The notes under the pieces were generated by a model. The model ran no database searches, was not told where the DNA came from, and was given only the letters and a program-made list of their open reading frames with translations. This document shows positions 1 through 7,364 of a stretch of DNA of 64,000 nucleotides, piece by piece. How positions within the stretch are numbered: the stretch's first letter is position 1; every line of letters begins with the position of its first letter. Source of the DNA: Clostridia bacterium (GTDB taxonomy: Bacteria > Bacillota > Clostridia > Oscillospirales > CAG-272); the NCBI GenBank assembly GCA_017472255.1, contig JAFUQU010000050.1, positions 1 to 64,000 of the forward strand. The letters run 5' to 3'. The position numbers and the translations under genes were made by a program.

Positions 1-326
1 CCGTGTGCGAAGGCAAGGGTTTTGCCCTCGGTCAGATGGGGCTCGATGCTCTCTTTGTAGAGCTTTGCCTGCTTCTCGTCGTTGATCAGAATCATGATGA
101 GGTCAGCGTTTGCGGCAGCGTCGGCGGCGGTCATAACCTTCAGACCCTGTGCCTCAGCCTTAGCCCAGCTCTTGGAGCCTTCGTACAGACCGACGATAAC
201 GTTGACGCCGGAATCCTTCAGGTTGAGGGCGTGTGCGTGACCCTGGGAGCCGTAACCGATGATGGCAACGGTCTTGCCGTTCAGCTTTGCGAGGTTGCAG
301 TCCTGCTGATAGTAGATGTTTTGCAT
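1..326 (-). CDS. ilvC: Ketol-acid reductoisomerase, N-terminal part (runs off left edge)
   Basis: NADPH-dependent ketol-acid reductoisomerase, the second step of valine and isoleucine synthesis, cytoplasmic. Only the first ~108 codons are in the window. The protein begins [12 protein letters not shown] and then shows the Rossmann nucleotide loop [13 protein letters not shown] (residues 24-36) that is characteristic of this enzyme. The ATG at 326 has AAGGAG about 9 bases upstream. It follows ilvH by 44 bases on the same strand, so it is the third gene of an ilvB-ilvH-ilvC operon read from the T-box leader near 2950. Confidence 0.95.
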   Translation of the reverse strand, partial: MQNIYYQQDCNLAKLNGKTVAIIGYGSQGHAHALNLKDSGVNVIVGLYEGSKSWAKAEAQGLKVMTAADAAANADLIMILINDEKQAKLYKESIEPHLTEGKTLAFAH

Positions 327-370
327 GATAATAATCTCCTTTATATATATGGAAAATTTGTTGGTATGAT

Positions 371-865
371 TTATTCCTCGGTGATGGCGCGGGTACGCTC
401 CAGCGCCACGGCGCCGGTGCGGCACATTTCCACGATGCCGAGGGGCTTCATCACGTTAATGAAGGCGTTGATTTTGGAAGGCTCTCCGGTGATTTCCACG
501 CAGAGGGTGTTCACGCTGTAGTCGATGATCTTGGCGCGGTAGATTTCCGCCGCAGCCATGACCTCGGCGCGGTTGGCGGGGGTGTTGTTGATCTTGATCA
601 TGGTCAGTTCCCGCTCGACGGTGTTTTCGCGGTCGAGCAGCGTGACGTTCTTCACGTTGTACAGCTTTTTAAGCTGATTGACCATCTGCTCGCGGGCGTA
701 ATCGTCGCCCTGAAGGGTGATGGTAATCCGCGAATAGGCGGGATCATCCGTTTCGCCCACGGTAAGGGAGTCGATGTTGAATCCCTTGCGCATGATCAGG
801 CCGGTAACTCTGGCAAGCACGCCGTATTTGTTTTCAACGTAAACCGCGATGATATAACGGTTCAT
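371..865 (-). CDS. ilvH: Acetolactate synthase small (regulatory) subunit
   Basis: Regulatory subunit of acetolactate synthase; it binds valine through an N-terminal ACT domain and activates the catalytic subunit. At 164 residues it has the normal family length. The ACT fold is visible at the start ([20 protein letters not shown], then [16 protein letters not shown]), and the C-terminal half carries the family's ALERTR ending. Its ATG overlaps the ilvB stop by four bases (ATGA), so translation is probably coupled. The ribosome site is the G-rich stretch at the end of ilvB. Confidence 0.95.
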   Translation of the reverse strand: MNRYIIAVYVENKYGVLARVTGLIMRKGFNIDSLTVGETDDPAYSRITITLQGDDYAREQMVNQLKKLYNVKNVTLLDRENTVERELTMIKINNTPANRAEVMAAAEIYRAKIIDYSVNTLCVEITGEPSKINAFINVMKPLGIVEMCRTGAVALERTRAITEE

Positions 866-2574
866 TTGTCAGCCCCCTCTTTCTTTTCGGTGATCATGTC
901 ATCGATGGAACCGCCGGGGGGAAGCATCGGGAGAACGAACTCGTCGCGGTCGATGAAGGTGTCGATGACGTAGGGACCGGGGTGATTCATGGCTTTGGTA
1001 AAGGCTTCCTCAAACTGAGCAGGGGTGAATACCCGGCAGCCCTCGGCGCCGAAGGCGTCCGCCAGCTTGACGAAATCGGTCTTGCGTCCCAGCACGGTGT
1101 TGGAATAGCGTCCGCCGTAGAACAGCGTCTGCCACTGGCGAACCATGCCCAGCACGCCGTTGTTCATGATCACGATGACCACGGGGGTGTTGTAGGTAAC
1201 GGCGGTGGCAAGCTCGTTCAGGTTCATGCCGAAGCTGCCGTCGCCGGTGATGAGGACGGTGCGGTCGCCGGTGGCAATCGCCGCGCCGATGGCAGCGCCC
1301 AGACCATAGCCCATGGTGCCCAGACCGCCGCTGGAAGCGAACCGGCGGGGCTTTTCAAAGTCCACATACTGGGCTGTCCACATCTGATGCTGACCCACGT
1401 CGGTGGCGATGATGGTGTTTTCGTCCTTAATGCGGTTGATGATGTCGAAGATTTTCTTCGGCGTCATGGCGTCGCCCGCCTTCTGTTCCGCCTTGTCGGC
1501 GATGCGGCGCTCGCGATCCTTGAAGCCCTCCACGGTTTCGCACCATGCGGGATGCTTCTTCGCTTCGCAGCGCGCCAGAATCCGCTCGAAGGAGGAAACG
1601 ATGCTGCCGATCAGACCGATGTCCACCTTCACGTTTTTGTTGATTTCCGAGAGATCGGTGTCCAGCTGAATAATCTTCGCGCCCTTGGCGTACTTGGCCA
1701 CATTGCCGGTGGCTCGGTCGCTGAAGCGGACGCCCACGCCGATGATCAGATCGGCTTCCTTGTTCGCCATGGACGAGGCGTAGCGACCGTGCATACCCTG
1801 CATTCCAAGGAAGCGCTCGTAGGAATTCTGCAAAGCGGACAGACCCATGAAGGTACATCCGATGTAGCCGTCGATTTTTTCGGCAAGCGCCATGATGTCC
1901 TTTGTCATGCCGCGTCCGGCAGCGCCGCCGCCGATGTAGATGTAGGGGCGTTCAGCCGCGTTGATCAGCTCTACCGCACGGTCGATGTCCGCGTCGGAGG
2001 CTTCCTTCTGGGGCAGGCAGGGAACCACGCCCTGCGGGATGAAATCGCACTCGGCGATCTGCACATCCTTGGGGATGTCGATCAGCACCGGACCGGGACG
2101 ACCGGATTTGGCGATCTGGAAGGCTTCGCGGATGGTGTCCGCCAGCTCGCTCACGTCGGTGACGAAGTAGTTGTGCTTGGTGATCGGAAGGGTCACGCCG
2201 GTGATGTTGATCTCCTGGAAGCTGTCCTTGCCGATCAGGGAAGTGGGAACGTTGCCGGTAATGGCAATCATGGGAATTGAATCCAGCATGGCGGTAGCGA
2301 TGCCGGTGACGAGATTGGTAGCGCCGGGGCCGGATGTGGCGATAACTACGCCCACCTTGCCGGTGACGCGGGAATAGCCGTCGGCGGCGTGAGCGGCGCC
2401 CTGCTCATGGGCAGCCAGCACGTGATTGATGCGGTCGCTGGCCTTGTAAAGCTCATCATAGATGTTGAGCACCTGTCCGCCGGGATAACCGAAAACATCG
2501 GTGACGCCCTGCTCGATCAGGGTTTCAATGACAATCCGGGAGCCGGATATACGCATACTTTCATTGGAATTCAT
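862..2574 (-). CDS. ilvB: Acetolactate synthase large (catalytic) subunit
   Basis: Thiamine-diphosphate enzyme that condenses two pyruvates, or pyruvate with 2-oxobutyrate, at the head of branched-chain amino acid synthesis. It is 570 residues long, normal for the family. Visible features are FGYPGGQVLNIYDEL near residue 28, the catalytic-Glu context HEQGAAHAADGYSR, the central FAD/ThDP domain, and the ThDP/Mg motif GDGSFGMNLNELATA with the following MNN. The ATG at 2574 lies 10 bases after GGAGGT. It is the first gene of the operon and sits directly behind a T-box antiterminator, which implies control by a charged/uncharged tRNA ratio. Confidence 0.97.
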   Translation of the reverse strand: MNSNESMRISGSRIVIETLIEQGVTDVFGYPGGQVLNIYDELYKASDRINHVLAAHEQGAAHAADGYSRVTGKVGVVIATSGPGATNLVTGIATAMLDSIPMIAITGNVPTSLIGKDSFQEINITGVTLPITKHNYFVTDVSELADTIREAFQIAKSGRPGPVLIDIPKDVQIAECDFIPQGVVPCLPQKEASDADIDRAVELINAAERPYIYIGGGAAGRGMTKDIMALAEKIDGYIGCTFMGLSALQNSYERFLGMQGMHGRYASSMANKEADLIIGVGVRFSDRATGNVAKYAKGAKIIQLDTDLSEINKNVKVDIGLIGSIVSSFERILARCEAKKHPAWCETVEGFKDRERRIADKAEQKAGDAMTPKKIFDIINRIKDENTIIATDVGQHQMWTAQYVDFEKPRRFASSGGLGTMGYGLGAAIGAAIATGDRTVLITGDGSFGMNLNELATAVTYNTPVVIVIMNNGVLGMVRQWQTLFYGGRYSNTVLGRKTDFVKLADAFGAEGCRVFTPAQFEEAFTKAMNHPGPYVIDTFIDRDEFVLPMLPPGGSIDDMITEKKEGADK

Positions 2575-2604
2575 GTGTTAAGATACCTCCATTGGCGGTC
2601 GGAT

Positions 2605-2928
2605 AACAAAAAAACTTTCGTCTCCATTGTTATCCTGTGTATGATAACATAAAGAGACGAAAGAATCAATCCAAGTAATTTATGAACCTTCCGCGGTACC
2701 ACTCTTTTTCATCCATACGGATGCACCTCAGAGACAAACATCTCTTAACTCTGTATCGGGAGTACCCGTCTGTCGTTACTTTCGCCTGATTTTACGGCAG
2801 CCACTCCATGGCGAGTTCAATAAACCCTCTCTGTGTCTCACACCGACCGGCACATCTCTGAACGAGAGAAATTTACATACTAATCCACTTCAACGTGTTT
2901 ACAACACCTATAGTGTTGATAAAATTAT
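2605..2928 (-). promoter_or_regulatory. T-box leader RNA, probable tRNA-Leu (CUC specifier), ahead of ilvBHC
   Basis: On the minus strand the leader carries the T-box core GAGTGGTACCGCGG (2704-2691) and an upstream stem I with a GAACTC specifier context; the codon CTC falls at 2815-2813. The antiterminator bulge TGGT (2701-2698) would pair with an ACCA tRNA end, which suits a leucine tRNA (discriminator A). The AAAGAG before the T-box can pair with CTCTTT after it, sequestering the 5' arm of the terminator at 2608-2663. Uncharged tRNA is therefore expected to switch the operon on. The class is clear; the Leu assignment rests on the specifier position and is less certain. Confidence 0.9.
2608..2663 (-). 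terminator. T-box terminator hairpin
   Basis: CTTTCGTCTC (2663-2654) pairs with GAGACGAAAG (2624-2615), with an inner TGTTATC/GATAACA stem, followed by seven Ts. It overlaps the 3' arm of the T-box antiterminator, giving the two mutually exclusive folds. Confidence 0.9.
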
Positions 2929-2952
2929 AGCACTAAAACAGCGATTTGTCAA
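2924..2952 (-). promoter_or_regulatory. Sigma-A promoter of the ilv T-box leader
   Basis: Perfect TTGACA (2952-2947), 17-base spacer, perfect TATAAT (2929-2924) with an upstream TG (extended -10). Confidence 0.9.
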
Positions 2953-3052
2953 TAGGCTCGCATGAAGTTTCACAAAATTCCAGAAGAACTACAAAAATCA
3001 GCGGATATCCGTCAGACGTGTTTTTGTAGTTTGCACAAACATAACGATGAAA

Positions 3053-5299
3053 TTACAGCAGTTCGCCGAAATTTATAATATACCGATCGCAGACCGCACG
3101 CATTTCCTCCGCGTAATCCCGGGAGGAATCGTCGTATACGCCGACAACGCGCATACCGGCGGCTTTGGCGGTTTTGTCGGCGTTCAGGTTGTCGTCCAGA
3201 AACAGAATATCCCCCACGGGCGCGCCAATCCGTTCGGCGGCCATGCGATAGATTGCGGGATCGGTTTTGGTGGTGCCGAAGTCTTCACAGGACCAGACAT
3301 GATCGAACAGATCGAAAATGCCCATCCGCTTCAAGCAAGGGTCGAGCATGATATGGGGGCTTGCGGTCAGCACGTTCAGGCTGCATCCCCGTGCGTGCAG
3401 TGTGCGAAGCGTATCGATGACGTGCGGCTTTTCGGTGATGTGGTTTGCGTACTGATCGATGGCGTAGCTGTACATCAGCCCGATGATTTCCTCCTCGGTT
3501 TTGTCCACGCCCAGCTCACGGAAATATTTCGCCGTGTGGATATATCCAAGCGGCGTGATGATTTTCACGATGTCGTCGCCATACTTTATATTGTGCTCGT
3601 CCAGAATGCGCAGCATAACCGACACAAAGGCCGGCATGGAATCCACCAGTGTGCCGTCAAAGTCGAACAGATAGGTCTGCATGATCCTGCCGCATAACGG
3701 CTCGCTCTCCTGTTCCCATGCGTCGATGGCGGTGATTGTCACATCATAACAGCCTGCGGGGGCGTCAAGAGCTACCGACATCCGGCGGGGCATATCGGCG
3801 GGATCGATGTACATATGGGGGAAGGTGGTCAGCTCATAGGTTCGCACATTCTCTTCGGCGCGAAGCTCCACATGATAGCGGAAAACCATATCGCCGCTGA
3901 CGGCGGCGTCGAAGGAGAGCAGAATTCCCCCGTCCGTTATTTCGGCGGAAATCTGCGCATCCTCCGGGAAGCGCGGCGCGGAGAGACGATCGGCGCGGGC
4001 GCGGGTGTAGGCGAAATCCTGCGGTCGGTCGAAATTGCCGATCACCCACGGACGGCGGAGGAACACCGCTTCATCCGAAGGCGCCGACCAGCTTTCTTCC
4101 TCGAAGTTCTCGTAGATGCCGATGCCTCTGTAGTATTCTTCCCGGGCATAATCGGCGCTGTAGGAGCGATAGAGGTCGAGCCGGTTGATGCGCACGTTGT
4201 AATCGCCGTCCACCTCCACATAGCAGCCGTTGCCGAAGTTGTGGGATTCCTTGCGGGGAAGATTGTACGGGAAGCCGGTTTCACCGCCTATGGACAGCAG
4301 AGAGGTGTTGGACAGATACGCCGTCACCGCGCTTTCCACGGCGGTAAAGCCCCGGCTCTGGTCGATGGCGGTCTCAAGGAAAAGGGGTGTGTGGGTGTGT
4401 CCCGCCCAGATAACCACCTGCGGGTATTTTGCCAGTACCCCGTCCAGATTGTGCGTGCCGCCGCCGCTCAGGAAAATCGTGTCGACCACCCGATAATGGG
4501 TCAGCACGAAGATTGGCTTCTTCGGATTCTCCGACACGGACTGGCGGCAGATTTCCTCAAACCACGCCGCCGTTTCGGGGGAACAGGAGGTTTCCAGCGC
4601 GGCGAAATGAATATCGCCCAGCTTCATGTGGCGGTTGCCGTACAGCAGCCCGTGCTCATCGCCGACGCCGATGTCGCAGCCGAAATAACGCTGCCAGCGG
4701 GAAAGGGCATATTCGGCGTCCACCGCGTATTTCGCCGCGAATGCCGCCTTTCCGGCGTCGGAGGGGGATGCCGCCAGCGCCATCAGGTCTGTGGTGTAAT
4801 CTTCAAACTCGGTGTTGCTTTCTTCGAAATTCCGGCACTGCCAGCCGCAGAAAATAGCGGCGAAGATGGCGGCCGAGTGCATGGCGGGGAAGCCTGCGCG
4901 TTCCGGGTTGTAGCCGGTGCGTCCTCGTCCGCTTTCATCGTGATTGCCCAGCGCGTAGAAGAAGCGCACGTCATCATTCAGACCCTGACCGACCCGCCCT
5001 TCGGTGCAGTCGGCCACATAGCCGATCTCGCGCACATTCTGCGTCAGCTTATTGCCGTAGCGCGCGAAATCCTTGTTCACGTTGCCGATGGAGTTCACCG
5101 CGTCGATGAAATCGCCGTTGACCAGTAGAGCATCCAGCCGGGTGGAGCCGTCGGGCTTCTGACCTGCCGCCCGCTGGAAGACCTTGACGGCGTGCGCCAG
5201 CTTGGCGACGGAGCGGGGCTGATTCCAGCTTCCGCTGATATGAACATCGCTGATGACGCCGAAACGCAGGATGATGTTATTTTCGTTGAAAGCGTTCAT
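3053..5299 (-). CDS. Metallophosphoesterase fused to a HAD-family phosphatase
   Basis: A 748-residue two-enzyme protein. The N-terminal part is a calcineurin-like metallophosphoesterase with its metal motifs in order: GVISDVHISG (residue ~15), YALGNHDESG, and WAGHTHTP. A linker beta-domain follows (residues ~400-540). From residue ~541 a HAD hydrolase begins with the nucleophile motif LFDFDGTLVDS and continues with LTASPH (motif II) and LFLDDNLNAD (motif IV), as in phosphoglycolate-phosphatase-like proteins. No frameshift or stop separates the halves. An internal ATG (IMQTYLFDFDG) could allow separate HAD translation but has only a weak ribosome site. No signal peptide is visible. The start has AGAGGA 8 bases upstream. 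The substrate is unknown. Confidence 0.9.
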   Translation of the reverse strand: MNAFNENNIILRFGVISDVHISGSWNQPRSVAKLAHAVKVFQRAAGQKPDGSTRLDALLVNGDFIDAVNSIGNVNKDFARYGNKLTQNVREIGYVADCTEGRVGQGLNDDVRFFYALGNHDESGRGRTGYNPERAGFPAMHSAAIFAAIFCGWQCRNFEESNTEFEDYTTDLMALAASPSDAGKAAFAAKYAVDAEYALSRWQRYFGCDIGVGDEHGLLYGNRHMKLGDIHFAALETSCSPETAAWFEEICRQSVSENPKKPIFVLTHYRVVDTIFLSGGGTHNLDGVLAKYPQVVIWAGHTHTPLFLETAIDQSRGFTAVESAVTAYLSNTSLLSIGGETGFPYNLPRKESHNFGNGCYVEVDGDYNVRINRLDLYRSYSADYAREEYYRGIGIYENFEEESWSAPSDEAVFLRRPWVIGNFDRPQDFAYTRARADRLSAPRFPEDAQISAEITDGGILLSFDAAVSGDMVFRYHVELRAEENVRTYELTTFPHMYIDPADMPRRMSVALDAPAGCYDVTITAIDAWEQESEPLCGRIMQTYLFDFDGTLVDSMPAFVSVMLRILDEHNIKYGDDIVKIITPLGYIHTAKYFRELGVDKTEEEIIGLMYSYAIDQYANHITEKPHVIDTLRTLHARGCSLNVLTASPHIMLDPCLKRMGIFDLFDHVWSCEDFGTTKTDPAIYRMAAERIGAPVGDILFLDDNLNADKTAKAAGMRVVGVYDDSSRDYAEEMRAVCDRYIINFGELL

Positions 5300-5331
5300 A
5301 GTGGAAATCCTCTTTCATAGGTGTTTTTTCG

Positions 5332-5360
5332 ATTATAGCAGATATTCGCCGGGATGTCAA
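5332..5360 (-). promoter_or_regulatory. Sigma-A promoter of the phosphoesterase/HAD gene
   Basis: TTGACA (5360-5355), 17-base spacer, TATAAT (5337-5332), about 35 bases before the start codon. Confidence 0.85.
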
Positions 5361-5487
5361 GCGTTTTGAGGATTTTGAGATGGAAAATCGGATGGGGCTT
5401 ACGCCTCATTCGATTCCTTTGTATAATACTGCGCCTGTGCCTGCCACAGAGCGGCACATGGCAGACTCCGTAGGGTGGGATAGCTAT
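5361..5487 (-). other. Unexplained ~130-base transcribed leader between two promoters
   Basis: Lies between an upstream promoter (5488-5516) and the gene-proximal promoter (5332-5360). It contains GC-rich self-complementary pieces (TGCCGCTCTGTGGCA; GGCGTAAGCC) and a possible 17-codon reading frame starting with ATGTGCCGC. It matches no riboswitch class I can recognise. It could be an alternative leader or a small RNA. Confidence 0.3.
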
Positions 5488-5516
5488 AGTATAGCACAAT
5501 CCGTGCGATTTGTCAA
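5488..5516 (-). promoter_or_regulatory. Second, upstream sigma-A promoter
   Basis: TTGACA (5516-5511), 17-base spacer, TATACT (5493-5488) with TG extension. No gene starts directly behind it; see the leader at 5361-5487. Confidence 0.75.
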
Positions 5517-5604
5517 AGTGATTCGACAGAATAGCAAATAATCTTCCGCCATCCGACAAAATATTTGCCGAACTGCCGATTTTGAAAAAATATCCCGAAA
5601 CCCC

Positions 5605-5633
5605 TTGAGATTGGCGCGAAAAAGGTGTAAAAT
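5605..5633 (+). promoter_or_regulatory. Promoter of the SulP transporter gene
   Basis: TTGAGA, 17-base spacer, TAAAAT, 46 bases before the start codon. Confidence 0.65.
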
Positions 5634-5679
5634 ATTTATTTGTGTTTATTATTTATTCATCATTAAAGAGGTATGTCAC

Positions 5680-7326
5680 ATGAAAACCTTCCAACCCAAG
5701 CTCTTCACAGCCATGAAGGGCTACACCGCCAAGCAGCTGACCTCCGATCTGGTAGCCGGACTGATCGTGGCGATTATTGCACTGCCCCTTTCCATTGCGT
5801 TGGCCATCGCGTCGGGCGTTTCGCCGGAAAAGGGCATCTATACCGCCATCGTTGCCGGATTCGTCATCGCCATGCTGGGCGGCAGCCGGGTGAACATCTC
5901 CGGTCCCACCGCAGCCTTCGCCACCATCGTGGCGGGCATCGTCGCGCAGTATGACGTCAACGGTCTGGTCATTGCCACGCTGATGGCGGGCGTTCTGCTG
6001 ATTCTGATGGGCATTTTCCACTTCGGTTCGCTCATCAAGTACATCCCCTACACCATCACCACCGGCTTCACGTCGGGTATCGCCGTCACCATCGTCATCG
6101 GACAGATTAAGGACTTCCTCGGTCTGACCTTCGCCGAGGGAACCCACGCCGTGGAAACCACCGAAAAGCTGGCGGCCATCGGCGCGTCGATTACCACGCT
6201 GAATCCCTGGGCGCTGCTGGTGGGCGCCGTCGGTCTGGCGATTCTCATCGTCTGGCCGAAGATCAGCAAAAAAATCCCCGGCTCGCTGATTGCCGTGCTG
6301 GTGGGAACCGCGCTGGTCAAGCTGACCGGCATGGAGGTCAACACCATCGGCGATCTGTACACCATCAGCCGTTCGCTTCCCACGGTGTCCGTGCCCTCCT
6401 TCGACTTCGCGCTGGTGCGTGAGCTGCTGCCCAGCGCCTTCACCATCGCCATTCTGGCGGGCATCGAATCGCTGCTTTCCTGCGTGGTTTCCGACGGCAT
6501 GATCGGCGACCGGCACAACTCCAACACCGAGCTGATTGCACAGGGTGTGGGAAACATCTGCTCCGGACTGTTCGGCGGCATTCCCGCCACCGGCGCCATC
6601 GCCCGCACCGCCGCCAACGTAAAGAACGGCGGACGCTCTCCCATCTCCGGCATGGTTCACGCGCTGGTTCTGCTGCTGATTCTGGTCGTGCTGATGCCTT
6701 ACGCCGCGTGGATTCCCATGCCGATTATTGCGGCTATCCTGTTCATGGTGGCGTACAATATGTGCGAGTGGCGGCAGTTTGTGAAAATCTGCAAAATTTC
6801 GCCGAAAAGCGATATTCTGGTGCTGGTTGTCACCTTTGTGCTTACCGTGGTCTTTGATCTGGTGGTAGCGATTGAGGTGGGTATGCTCATTGCCGTGATT
6901 CTCTTTATGAAGCGGATGTCCGACATCACCAGCATCCGCGCGTGGACGGCTGCCGACGAGCTGGCTTCCACCGACAGCGGACGCCTGAAGCGGATTCCCG
7001 CACGCACCGCCGTCTTTGAAATCGACGGTCCCATGTTCTTCGCCTCCTCGGACAAGTTCAGCGCCTTCCCGATGAAGGATGGCATGAAGGTGATGATTCT
7101 GCGTATGCGCAGCGTTCCCGCGCTGGATGCCACCGCCATGCGTTCGCTTTTCGCCGTGCTGAACGCCTGCCGGGAGCAGGGCGTGACCCTGCTGCTCTCC
7201 CACGTGAACGAGCAGCCGCTGTCCGTTATGAAGAAAGCGGGCTTCCTCGACGCGCTGGGCGAGGATAATCTGATGCCAAACATCGACGCGGCGCTGGAAC
7301 GCGCCGAAGCGCTGGATAAAGAATAA
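5680..7326 (+). CDS. SulP-family anion transporter with STAS domain
   Basis: Inner-membrane SulP (SLC26-type) transporter for sulfate, bicarbonate or another anion. The 548-residue protein has the multi-helix core with family motifs such as LVAGLIVAIIALPLSIALAI, GSRVNISGPTAAFATIVAG and FGGIPATGAIARTAAN. A cytoplasmic STAS domain covers residues ~440-540 (AVFEIDGPMFFASSDKF; MRSVPALDATAMRSL). The open frame extends to 5605, but the ATG at 5680 is chosen because AAAGAGGT ends 7 bases before it and the earlier codons overlap the promoter. Monocistronic, closed by a strong terminator. Substrate cannot be read from sequence. Confidence 0.93.
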   Translation: MKTFQPKLFTAMKGYTAKQLTSDLVAGLIVAIIALPLSIALAIASGVSPEKGIYTAIVAGFVIAMLGGSRVNISGPTAAFATIVAGIVAQYDVNGLVIATLMAGVLLILMGIFHFGSLIKYIPYTITTGFTSGIAVTIVIGQIKDFLGLTFAEGTHAVETTEKLAAIGASITTLNPWALLVGAVGLAILIVWPKISKKIPGSLIAVLVGTALVKLTGMEVNTIGDLYTISRSLPTVSVPSFDFALVRELLPSAFTIAILAGIESLLSCVVSDGMIGDRHNSNTELIAQGVGNICSGLFGGIPATGAIARTAANVKNGGRSPISGMVHALVLLLILVVLMPYAAWIPMPIIAAILFMVAYNMCEWRQFVKICKISPKSDILVLVVTFVLTVVFDLVVAIEVGMLIAVILFMKRMSDITSIRAWTAADELASTDSGRLKRIPARTAVFEIDGPMFFASSDKFSAFPMKDGMKVMILRMRSVPALDATAMRSLFAVLNACREQGVTLLLSHVNEQPLSVMKKAGFLDALGEDNLMPNIDAALERAEALDKE

Positions 7327-7364
7327 AAATCAGGAGCTGCCTTCAAGGCAGCTCCTGATTTTTA
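7325..7364. terminator. Bidirectional terminator between sulP and the rhamnosidase gene
   Basis: AAAAATCAGGAGCTGCC and its inverse repeat around a TTCAA loop; A-run on one side and T-run on the other, so it works on both strands for the convergent genes. Confidence 0.9.

Noticed and set aside
3..521. 172-codon plus-strand frame at the left edge
   Set aside because: Antisense to ilvC and ilvH.
5296..5559. 87-codon minus-strand frame upstream of the phosphoesterase gene
   Set aside because: Overlaps two consensus promoters and lacks a ribosome site or recognisable protein features.
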